Positions 31,235 through 41,969 of a stretch of DNA of 64,000 nucleotides are shown here, piece after piece. Numbering within the stretch: position 1 is the stretch's first letter; each line of letters begins with the position of its first letter. The notes under the pieces are model-generated. The model saw nothing but the letters and a program-made list of their open reading frames with translations. It did no database searches and was not told the DNA's origin. Source of the stretch: Hirudo medicinalis (Eukaryota; Annelida; Clitellata; Hirudinida; Hirudinidae); contig MPNW01000060.1 of NCBI GenBank assembly GCA_011800805.1, positions 37,022 to 101,021 of the forward strand, in the 5' to 3' direction. A program made the translations under genes and the position numbers.

Positions 31235-33310
31235 CTGCCATAAGTTTCAGCAACTTTACTAGTTTTGTTAGAGAGAGCCTTGATGAAAATCTATTCAAAA
31301 TATCTACAGCAATTTATTAACTACATTTTCCATTATTCGAATGCCGTCTTTGCCAATTACTTTTCGCGAAAATAAGTCATCGTTAAATTACCTGATGAGT
31401 GCTTATTTCAACCGACAGACAATATTTATGAGACATTTAAATTGCAAGTCCAAAGTGATGAATAATAAAAATAAGATAATGCAATTATTATTAGCTGAAG
31501 CAAAGAGCGTTCACATCAAATATGGTCGTTCAAAAAGTTAATTTACAAATTATGGTATTCTTGACTTGCAATCTCGAATATTATTGGTTTTAATTAACAG
31601 TAATACCTAAATTTTACAAACAAACACATTTACAAATTACTTGTTATGGCATCGACCAAAGCCGAAGTGAATGACACCTCTTTTAAATTAACTCATGTCC
31701 AAAGGCGAAGTGTTAGAAATGCATAGCAGAGACATCACGGAACGAAAGCGCCATCTATAAAGGATCTCTTACCTAAGCTAAACAGGTGAACACCAACCAT
31801 GCACATATCAATCGAATCACCAAGCTTTTCTCCTAAGTACATTAACATCCGTAATCCCTCAACTGCTTCAATGCAGACGAATACTGCTTAGGGGCCATCC
31901 ATATACATCGTCCACACGAAAACTGGATTTTTGCAACCCCTGACCACAAGCATCCACTTCAAGTTAACCCCCTTTGTGGACGTCCAATACCGGCAACATA
32001 AAGTGCATATCCATCCCCCTAATTTAGAGGCCGGTACAATGACCCTACACGCCCATGCGGGTGTCACGAGTTCACAAGACAACGCAAGCTGAGAATGAGG
32101 CCCCCTCACGATATCTAGGTTTAAAATTTATACATTCTCACTCGCAATTGAAGGGTCGATTTGATAAGAGTAGCTGTTCTGATATTTTTACCTATTGTTT
32201 TTGTGGACGTCCATATTCTGCTAAACCCCCCTTTCCACGAACATCCGCTTTGTTCGGACCCCTCCCCCTCACCATGTGGACGTCATAAATGGATGGCCCC
32301 TTATCAAGATGTTCACTAACACCAAACTCTTTTCACGAAACAAACTTTTGAAAGCAATGTCACAAAAATAATTCATTTCTGGATATCCAAGGCACATACA
32401 GCCATGGAACATCTCAGATAATGGCAGGATGAAGCTGAGCTCAAACTATATGAAGAGTCTGTGAACATTTACATCACCAACACAAGTAGCCTGTCATCTG
32501 ATTAGCTATGACAAAGAGGAGGAAATAAGCTCAATTCTAGCATTAGTTCCAAAGATTGTAATGATGCCAACAAAGAACAAGATTTCTGGCTTAGAAATTC
32601 AAATGTTTAACTGCTTAAAAGCATTTCTCAGTCAAAGAATAACCTCCTTGGCCACATTAATAATCAAAAGAAAGGCAGCACAACCATAATATTAATGCAA
32701 ATACTACAAATTACTTTCATTGCATTTACAAAAACCTACCATCAGCATCAGAACCAAGAAAATCACCCAGCAAATTGCCACGTCAATTTCAAAATCAAAT
32801 AAACATGATTCTGAAGGTTTCATGAAGATGGGCAAAACATAATATTTGAAGATGAGGAAGAATAACACCAATACAGCATACTGCTCCACTACTCGGTAAT
32901 GTTTCATATATGAAACAGCCAATGGAATCCTTGCAAACCCATCAAAACCCAAGTTTTATGTAACAAAGTAATCAGCTTCCTTTATGTAGGTGATAGATAA
33001 TGGGAGCCACAAGTGACCAGGTGATAATCAAAAAGATGTCAGTGATCAATCATGTTTGATTTTGGAAGATGTTCAGAATGCAATGCAATCTCAGGACGTA
33101 TCAGACGACTCGCAAGGGGAAATTTGAGGTTAGCAGCAACCCTCAGTAGCCAAATAATTAGGACAACAACTGAGGCAACAACAAAAGATGTGACGTAGTA
33201 ATAAAGACATGAGGTCAATAGTTTAGGTAAGAAATAATAACATTTTATTTTTAAAAATAATTATTTCGACTGTGTTTTGATTTCAGCATCATCCCAAGCC
33301 AAATAAAATC
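31235..33310. other. Region between xylulokinase and EB1
   Basis: Should contain the missing first exon and promoter of xylulokinase and the 3' UTR of EB1. I could not identify an exon with confidence. It holds the MITE at 31891-32300; otherwise nothing is recognised. Confidence 0.4.
31891..32300. mobile_element. PIF/Harbinger-like MITE
   Basis: A 410-bp non-coding element with inverted ends: ggggccatccatatacatcg at the left and the reverse complement of ggggccatccatttatgacg at the right. It is flanked by TTA on each side (31888-31890 and 32301-32303). The 3-bp TTA duplication and GGGGCC ends suggest PIF/Harbinger or the related ISL2EU group. Inside, gtggacgtcc motifs recur in both orientations. 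Confidence 0.75.
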
Positions 33311-35095
33311 TTAATATTCTTCTTCGACACTTTCAGGAGAAAGGAAGCCCTCCTAAAATAACAATTCAAATAAAAAAACTAAGTTGAATTTGCAATGACA
33401 TTAGCATAATATAAAATTTATTTAAATCTACAAATGATACGTAATGATAGAATTTAATCAAGTAATATATAACATAAATAGAAGCTTTTTCATTTAATTG
33501 CAGTCACCACATTCAATACCATCCAAACATCACCATGCCAAAATAATATTATTTCCCTATCAAAACTTGTACAAAGTTAACATTTACAACAATTAATAAT
33601 TAACGACAGAACCTCAGTGGCATAGAGAACATCAAAGATCTTCTTGATAACTGGAATATCCTCTTGCTCACACTCCTGGCATAGAACCTCAATTTCCCTC
33701 AACTTGGAAAAATAAAAGTCCCTTTCCTTTTCCAGCCCTTCATTGGAAAGTGTCAGTTCGTTCACCTGACAACGAATATTGCCGAACATTGCAAAAATCA
33801 AATTTCATCAAATAATAACCTCAGTGAATCATAAACGTCGAATTATCACCAAGATAACAACTAAAACAACCTGCTGTGTTAATTCATCCACTTTTCCTGA
33901 GTCCCCTGATCCTCTGTTTTGTATTGGTGCTACCATCTTAGGTCTGCTGTTGGAGGCTGATGTTGTATGTGAAGATGAACCTAATGTGAAGCATATTATT
34001 TAATTTAGATGGTATATTAAAACACTCTACAATTTGCAATGCCAGCAATCAACAATGTAAGGATGTTCGACCAAATTATGAAACACTTACTCGACTTGAC
34101 AACTCCACCCAATTTCGGGGCTCCTGCTCCCAAAGTTGACCTCACTGTCTTTGCTGGTGGAGCAGCCATAGTACCCCTCTTTGCTCCACCTCCTGGTCCC
34201 ATGGCCTCTCCCCCTCTGGCAGCAACAGGGTCATATTCTCTACCATCATAGTTGGCATCAAAGAATTTCTTGAACCATTGCACAAACTCAAAGTTGTCTT
34301 GGAAACGTCCTTTAACCAGTTTTTCCACAGGGATAATCTAACAAGAGGTACAATATTCACAAATATTCTATTATCATAAAACTTTAACAGTTGATAAAGA
34401 TATTGTTCAAATTAAAAACAAGCTTATCATAAACATCTTCAAAAGTATTCAGCATATCATGTATCAAAGTATCCCAAGTACATTGTTTTCCTCACTAACC
34501 TTATCCACTCCTGCCTTTTTAAATGCCCCCTGCAAGGTCTTGAAATTGTTTATGTTTTCATGCTCAAGGGTCGGTGATAATTTGATTTTTTTCAAAACCA
34601 CAGAGCCTGATGCAAATTATTTGAACTTTATGTGACTTGCAATGTATGTATTTGTCTAAATAAACTTGACAATTAATAACTGATTATAATCAAGCTCAAG
34701 AGAAATACATTCTCCTTCATTACAATAAGTTTATTATAAATCTGAAAGAAAATCAGTTATCTTCAGATTACCTGGGAAAAGCATGTCCATAAACTGACAA
34801 TATGGGGCTCCTGATTCAAATTTATGTCATTTTTATTAGGAATTAATATCAAGTCATAGCATAAGCAACTTTCGTAACATTAGAAATAAATAAATAAAAT
34901 TAAACTTGGAGCATGGAGTAAGTAAATTTTACTGGTTAATAATGACAATAAATGTTATGATGATTAATTACCTGAGCATAGTTCTTCTATTTTGATGTAG
35001 TTAGTCTGTAAGCAGCTATTCACCCAAGCCAATATGTCATGTCGGCTGAGATTATCCGAAGTTACGCTCGTACTGTAAACATTAACAGCGCTCAT
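33311..35095 (-). CDS. MAPRE1: EB1-family microtubule plus-end tracking protein, complete
   Basis: Binds growing microtubule plus ends and recruits CAP-Gly and SxIP partners. Seven exons in phase: 35095-34972, 34810-34772, 34606-34500, 34337-34091, 33980-33871, 33765-33613, 33352-33311, giving 273 residues, the normal family length. Residues 1-~125 form the calponin-homology domain: [84 protein letters not shown] Gly/Pro/Ser-rich linker follows, then the EB-homology coiled coil ([20 protein letters not shown], then DVLYAT). The C-terminus EEEY is the EEY-type motif that CAP-Gly domains bind. Paralogue identity (MAPRE1/2/3) cannot be resolved; the symbol denotes the family. Confidence 0.95.
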
Positions 35096-35829
35096 ATTTG
35101 GTTCCTTCTCAGTAAGTTTTTCTCAAGAACTTCTGCAGGCAAAAACAAAATAGTATCGTAAATTCAATTCAAACGAGAGCAATTTTTAATCTAGAAAGCT
35201 AATAAATAAACACATTTAAGCTAATTTAAATTAGGCATGAATCACATTTCTGAAATCACATATACAAGTTTGTGTATCCCGGTGGACCCAACGTTAAAAT
35301 GAAATTAATAGACTCAATACTCAAGAAAAAGATGAATTATTATTGAACAAACTGTTCCTCGAGCGCCCCGGCAGAATATTTTCGCACCAGATAAGAATCG
35401 CACCCCACGTGACCAAAGGAGAACAACCACATTCCCGCATTTATCATAAGTAAAATAAATTATTGAATTAATATTTAAAATGTAATAAAAAAGTTTGTTT
35501 TATGTTATGTCATTTGTGAATTAACTAATTTTTCTAAATAAATTTGCATTCTAATAGTTTAAAAATAATCACTTTTAAATTTTAATAAAAATACCTTTCA
35601 TTAAAATAATAATGGTAGCTGGTATTTATTTGATCGTGCTTCTCCTGCGTGCATAAATTGCGAATGTTTAGAGGCTTTCGGTTTGTGCGCCTTTTGGATT
35701 GTTTATGTAGGATCCGCTAATCGAGCATTGGTAGAACTAGCGTCTGCCTTGTTTAATCTAATTGTTTTCTCAAAACTCTAAAATTTATATTTCTCAATTT
35801 TGACTTGATTAAAATTGTTCTTAAAAACA
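35096..35829. promoter_or_regulatory. Divergent intergenic region (probable bidirectional promoter)
   Basis: A 734-bp interval separating the start codon of EB1 (minus) from that of the small basic protein gene (plus). Head-to-head placement suggests shared promoter sequence; no specific element is identified. Confidence 0.35.
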
Positions 35830-37052
35830 ATGAACAACTTGTCAGGCCACTTGAACTTAACTTCTTGTGACTCACATTTTGGCAGGAACAAGAGAAAGAA
35901 GGATACAGGATCGGACAAAAATGAAAATGTAGCATATGATTTTAGTGGTAATACGTTATTTTTGGCAATCATTTAATTTTCAAAATGATTTCAGGGATTT
36001 GATGCATTGCATCTCCACAAGAGGAGATGCTTGGGAATAAGTCCCTACACAAATGTTGGTAGAATTGTTTTACCATACTTGCTTTGTTTATAGTTGGTCT
36101 AGCATTAGTCATCTCTTTTAACTATTACTAATATTACAACATTAAAAGTGACATCAAGTTAGTGACCTCAATTATATTTTAGATATTGTTTAAAAATGTA
36201 GTTACCACTTCTTTGAAGATGTATTAAACTTTACCCTGCAACATTATTTTACATTTTGTTCTATGGATTGTGGGTTTGCATGAGTTTAAACAAGAATTGT
36301 GTACTTTTGACTGAAGATCATTTTTAATTTTATAATCTGTTTTGAAAAGTTTCCAAGTGAATGAATTTCAAAACTATGTTTTAAAACTATTATTTTTTAA
36401 AGATCAACATATCTTTGTTCATAGATCATTTTGTTAAGTAGTTCATCTTCCTGAGAATATCTATATTTGCAATAGGATCATCACAATCATGTCAATGATG
36501 TTGACATGAGTGACACTAGTCATGCAACTGGCACTTTACAAGTTGCTGCTGGCAACAACAATGCCAACAACACCAGTTGTAGTATCACATCCATGCAGTG
36601 CAAGCATGAAAGGTATTTTTTTTACCAAAGTTTTATATTAATTCCTCAGTAAGGACTATTTTGATACATCCTTATTTGGAGAGGTATTGCATTACTATTC
36701 TTTGCATGCATAACAAACTCTAAATACTTTTGATTAGATTGACATTGATTAGAGATAAAGTATGAGATCAAGCTTATGACAAATCAATGATGAAATGCTT
36801 ATACATGTATACTTATTCTAATGTTATCCTAAACATGCATTTAATAGAATGTTTTAGTCAAGAATTAATTTTGAGTTATCTTAAACATTTATAAATATAT
36901 CTAAATACATTGTATATGTATGCAAAAGATTTTTGAAGTTGCTTGAATGTTTAATATTAACTCTTTCAAATGTTTATTTAAGGCACGAAGTTCGAAGCTT
37001 TTGCAGGCCTCACTGGAAAGAAGATTTCTATGAGTTCGGTCCATTCTTCTGA
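35830..37052 (+). CDS. Small basic protein, four-exon model, family unknown
   Basis: Not recognised. Model: 35830-35928, 35995-36054, 36476-36612, 36983-37052 (stop TGA), about 121 residues, all junctions in phase. The N-terminus reads MNNLSGHLNLTSCDSHFGRN followed by KRKK. Exon 2 has LHLHKRRCLGISPYTN, exon 3 is His/Asn/Ser-rich, and exon 4 ends HWKEDFYEFGPFF. The KRKK and HKRR clusters suggest a nuclear protein. The exon 2 donor (aat|GTTGGT) is chosen because the stronger-looking site four bases later breaks the frame. Codon quality and clean phases argue for a real gene; function unknown. Confidence 0.45.
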
Positions 37053-39012
37053 ATTCTTTATATTTTCCTGTTTGATTTTTGTAGATCACTTTTTATTGAT
37101 GCATTTTTTAGTTTTTGAAAATTTGACAAAACATTGTTATTGGAAACAAACTTTTTATAGGCTGTCAATTTCATATGCTTGAGTATTTACTTGGAGCAGA
37201 CTATCTCTTATGATTTATCAGCTAAATATTTTGCATTGATTATGTTTCATCTGCTTGATTATTAACCTTTAAGTTTAAATTGTTTATAAATTTTCTACAG
37301 CTTTAGAAGCTCTATGTTGAAAATATATTTAAATAGCCTTGTAGCTATGGTGTGCTTGGATGTTTCTGAGGTTAGATTATGCATAAGTTGCCAGAAACAT
37401 GGAATGTACGTTGAACTATAATTTAATTTACCACTTAAGGTTTATTATTGCCTCAAAATTATTAGGTGCTGTTAAATGATCTAATGCATCACAAGTTTCT
37501 TATAAGCTATGACATGAAAGGGACAGTAGGAACTTTGACAGTATGTTTCTAATTATCACATTTTATGCTATTTTTTTAAAATTATACTGCACATTAAATG
37601 TCATCTTCCTGAAAATGTGAGCTTGTTGCAATGTTGCTTGTCGAGATGCTCCAAATTCTTTGATTTTTTGGGTGGGATGTAGTTCTAATTCAGCTATTTG
37701 ATCAGTGTAGTTATTGATAAGATGGTTTGATGTCTTCATTTCATAGTTAGACTTCTTATGATTGTTTACTTCCTAACTTTGTCCATTTTGCACTCGGTAC
37801 TTGTAGTTAGCTTAATTGCTTGACTAATTAGTTACTTCACTGTATCATCCTGGTGACCATAACATCTTCTGACCCAAATCTTTGAGTTGTATCTGCATTT
37901 GTGAATGTTTGGTGATAGCTGTTGGGGGTTTTTGTTCTGTTTCAAACATTTTTATGTTGTCAATTTACGTCTTGTATATTTTTTAGTAATATTACTTTGA
38001 ATTGTCTTTTACTTACCTAATTATTTGGTTTTGTAGTCACATTTTGATAATTTCTGTTCTGCTTTGATTTTGAAGCATTTATTAAGCAATTTATATAAAT
38101 CACTTCTACTTTGTGTTTGGGTTTGGCAAATGTTTCATTTCTTTGTCTTGCCTATATGTTTAAACTTTTGGTTACATTGCTACAGATTTTGCCAATTTTG
38201 GTGGCTATAAATTGTCTTTGTTCAATCAAAGTGTTATGATAAGCAGCTAGTACAATGTCCTTGCAAGATTGTGGGGCTTTTTACTGCCAATTTTATGCAT
38301 TTTAAAAAATTAATTTGGAAATTTGAAAAAGGACAGCTGAACTTTATTATCATTAAAATTTTTGGATTTAGTAAGATATTTGCCTGCAAATAAACCAATT
38401 GAACTAGGTGAGGACCCGTCAAATACAAAATTTGTATTATGGGGTAAGTTACGTTACGCTTATTGAGTTATATTTCCCTTAAAGGAGATGGGAAATTGGC
38501 TGCATTTTGTCTGATGGTTGCCAAAGTGGTGGCTGAGGTTAGCTTGGGTATTTGGGAATAAATATTGTTATGATATTACAGAGTGGGGTTCTTATTCTTA
38601 ATATCGACTAGTTAATCCGTAAACTTTAAAAACAGTCAGGTGGGCTTCTTTACCCTTCGAAAAGGATTGATATGGCATCCATCATCTTAAACTATATAAT
38701 TTACTTCATAGTCTAAATAAATACAGCTTAACTGCTTAATACTGCTTAGGCACCCATGTAGTTTATAACCTAAAATTTAATCTTTTCCGCATGCATATCT
38801 CGTATCTTGAGCCCGATCTGTATGTTAATGAATGCCTATAACTGGATTGATAACGACATCTAGAGCCTAATCTTATCGCAGATTTTTTTTATTTAAAAAA
38901 ACGCTCATTCAAATCATTTTTAAAATTTTGTGTGGGTAGATGCTGTGTTCTGATCGATAATTCAGGCTTAGTTGTTTTCGTCGCATTTTCATACAGTCGG
39001 CGTTCTTTGCCA
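37053..39012. other. No gene seen
   Basis: T-rich intergenic DNA between the small basic protein and the PP2C gene, with no convincing frame or repeat; may include long 3' UTR sequence of the upstream gene. Confidence 0.45.
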
Positions 39013-41503
39013 ATGGATCTGTTTGGAGATTTACCAGAACCTGGTATAAATATATATCTTTATTAAAGTCTAATTTGATTTAGAGAACAGCTATTGTCGA
39101 ATGCAGTTTGCATTTAAAAAAAAAATCATGTTAAGCGAGGCAAGAACAAATAATACATCTAATGCTTTGAACTTAAGGTTTGCATAAGAAAAAAAGTTGA
39201 AATTTGAGATGAACACAATTAATTAGAAAATTTTAGTCTGTGCCAACGTATTTCATTGCTGAATTATTTGAATTTTGTTTATGTAATTTCTGAACAATCT
39301 CATGTAATGATTCATTGCATCTGTTTAAGTATATTAAGGACAAATGATTTGTCATGACAATTGTTTTAATGAAAACTGAAGCTGCCCCAGCCCCTGCCAC
39401 GCCATCAACCCCTACCAAAAGTGGTGAAGAGAAAAAAACATCTCGGAAAAGATGCTTTTCCAATGATGAATATAAAAATGAAGGAAGTGTTGCTAAAAGG
39501 CCTTTAAGAGGTTATGCTTTGATTTTGATAAAACATTTGTTTAAGTTTTTATAATTAAAATGTTTTGGCTTTAATGTTGCCACTACAATGATAAGAACAT
39601 TTTATAATGTACAGATCCATATCTCCTGAAAGGGTTTTCTGCTGAGAGGAAAGGAGAGCGGGAAGAGATGCAGGATGCACACATCATTGTTGAAGATTTT
39701 AACTCACTTCTCCTGGACAGGTGCAATATTATGCAGTTGTTTTGAAAGGATTAATGTACTTGTTTGAGAGTATAAGTTAATACATTTTGTAGTGACCTTA
39801 AACATTGGTATAACTATAATAATTCAACTGCTTAATGTCTTGGTTAAAATAACCTGATGATTTGTGCAACTTATTTGTAGGAATGATCGACGGATCTCCA
39901 TCTTCGCCGTTTTTGATGGACACGGAGGAGTGAATGCTTCAAAGTATGCTGCTCAAAACCTTCATAAAATCATTGCTCAGAAATTCCCCAAGGGTAATAA
40001 TAAGGGTGATGATGTAGTGTAGTGATGATATGATGCTTGTCAAAATGTTAATGCTGGATAATATACTAAAGATCTTGCTTAAGGTGATGCAACTTCACAA
40101 TATTTCTATATGCTTCACACATTATTTTATAGTTGCTTGGCTGATGCCATTGGATGATGCACATGTGTGAGTCTGAGTGCATTTGAGGGGAGAGATCTTT
40201 GGATTGTTCTTGTGAATGTGCCTCTTATGGTGATGTGTTTCTTTTTTGAGGAGAGGAAAACTTTGAGAAGGAGATAAGGAAATGCTTCATTGACTCTTTC
40301 AAGAAGCTGGATGAGGATTTTCTTAATGAAGCCAGGAAGAGGTTGGAAAATTGTTACTAATTAAATAAACTTTAATGACATTTTCAACAAAATTTGTCAT
40401 TTATTCGATAGCCGACCTTCCTGGAAGGATGGTTCCACAGCAGTGGTTGTTCTGGCAGTCGACAACATCCTCTACATTGCCAATTTGGGTGACAGCAAGG
40501 TACTGATGAAATGCATTAACAATAGCAAAGCATTGCATTGGTATAAAAATTCTTGTTCATTTTACACTTGCTACTGTTACATTAAAATTTAAATATTTCC
40601 ATTTTTGCAGGCCATTGTATGCAGGTACAGTGAAGTAGGAAAGAAGATGGTGGCTCTCCCACTGACTTCTGATCACAACCCAACCTTATATGAGGAGAGA
40701 ATGAGAATACAGAAGGCCGGAGGTCATGTCAGGTACAATAGTGGCTGGGATGATGTAGATACTGAAAGTTGTGACAACGCTGAGGTTTCTCCATTTTTAA
40801 ATAAATAACAATCACTTCTCAGTCATTCATCCATTTGATTCTAAGTGAATGAACAACCAGTATCTCCTAGAATTGGATCATGGGCACTGTCCCATTTTTG
40901 CAGGGAAGGCCGTGTCATGGGGGTTCTGGAAGTCAGTCGCTCCATTGGAGATGGACAGTTCAAACAGCATGGAGTTACTTGTCTTCCTGATATCAAGAGA
41001 TGCCAGCTCACAGACAATGACAAGTAAATGGTCTTATAACAACTTACCGAACAATATAAATTTAACTTCGCATTTGATCAGTGGAAATTTTCACAATCAT
41101 AGGTTCATCCTCATCGCTTGTGATGGCCTCTGGAAAAGATTTGCAGATGACTCAGCCATTGAGTTCATAAATGAGATCATCGAGGCATGGAGCTGCAGCG
41201 AAGTATCCAAAACCATAATATAAATTGATTGTATATTTATTATTCGTAGGATGAGAAAATAAAGCCAGCAGATGACAAAAATATAGAACACTTCAGGTTA
41301 GATACAGCCTGCAATGCCTTGGCCAATGAAGCTCTCCGGAGACTTAGTGCGGACAATGTAACAATCCTATTGGTTAAAATCAAACAACCACCACCCTATA
41401 ACAGGTAAACATGTTAGCCAAAAACCTCCACCAACTCAATCCAAATGGAATTTTTCTCCCTAGTATTGGAAGGACGACCGAACAAAGGCATCCCTCATTA
41501 TAA
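39013..41503 (+). CDS. ILKAP: ILKAP-like PP2C-family Ser/Thr phosphatase
   Basis: Metal-dependent protein phosphatase; in vertebrates ILKAP counters integrin-linked kinase signalling. Eleven exons in phase: 39013-39043, 39382-39510, 39615-39720, 39881-39993, 40251-40341, 40412-40499, 40611-40732, 40904-41023, 41103-41202, 41250-41404, 41464-41503, giving 364 residues. It starts MDLFGDLPEP, as in vertebrate ILKAP, then a Pro/Lys-rich N-terminal region. PP2C motifs in order: GEREEMQDAHIIVEDF, ISIFAVFDGHGGVNASK (metal-binding Asp), WKDGSTAVVVLAVDNILYIA, NLGDSKAIVCRY, YEERMRIQKAGGHVR, REGRVMGVLEVSRSIGDGQF, LIACDGLW (metal-binding Asp) and LSADNVTILLVKI. All expected acidic metal ligands are present, so it should be active. 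Confidence 0.95.
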
Positions 41504-41942
41504 TTGCTGGCCAACAATTCATTGCCTATTCAGTATGCAGTTGACCATGTCCAATATAAAATATTTTTGTGTTGGAGATATTCATTACCAGTAATGACAT
41601 TTATCACCTTCATCATTTCTCAACGTGTGACTTGTTCGATTCCATTCGGTCCTGAAGATTCAAGTAAATCTCTGAGAAAAACTAATTTTGGATAAATTAG
41701 TTGTTTATCAAGCATTCTGTCCTAAGAAACAAATTTTCACTTGAGTTAATTTTCTGCTTGAAAAGCTACAGAGCTGTCACACTATCGCTGGGCATTTGTT
41801 AGGCTAGGGACACAGTCTCAAAATGTTTAATGATTGTAATACAAGGCAAACCAACAGCAAATGTAATTTCAAAGTTGTTAATCTACAAAATGCTTGAAAT
41901 CATTCATATAAAACATCATTTCCCAGTTAACAAGATGCAGAA

Positions 41943-41948
41943 AATAAA
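41943..41948 (+). terminator. AATAAA, candidate poly(A) signal of ILKAP-like gene
   Basis: Canonical hexamer on the plus strand, 440 bases after the ILKAP-like stop and 22 bases beyond the stop of the converging minus-strand gene, so the two 3' ends are nearly overlapping. Confidence 0.4.
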
Positions 41949-41969
41949 CAAAGTTTGAATAGATTATTG

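Noticed and set aside
32704..32952. Minus-strand frame starting LGFDGFARIP as the missing xylulokinase first exon
   Set aside because: It lacks the STQ motif, has no donor that joins the next exon in phase, and continues as a generic hydrophobic frame.
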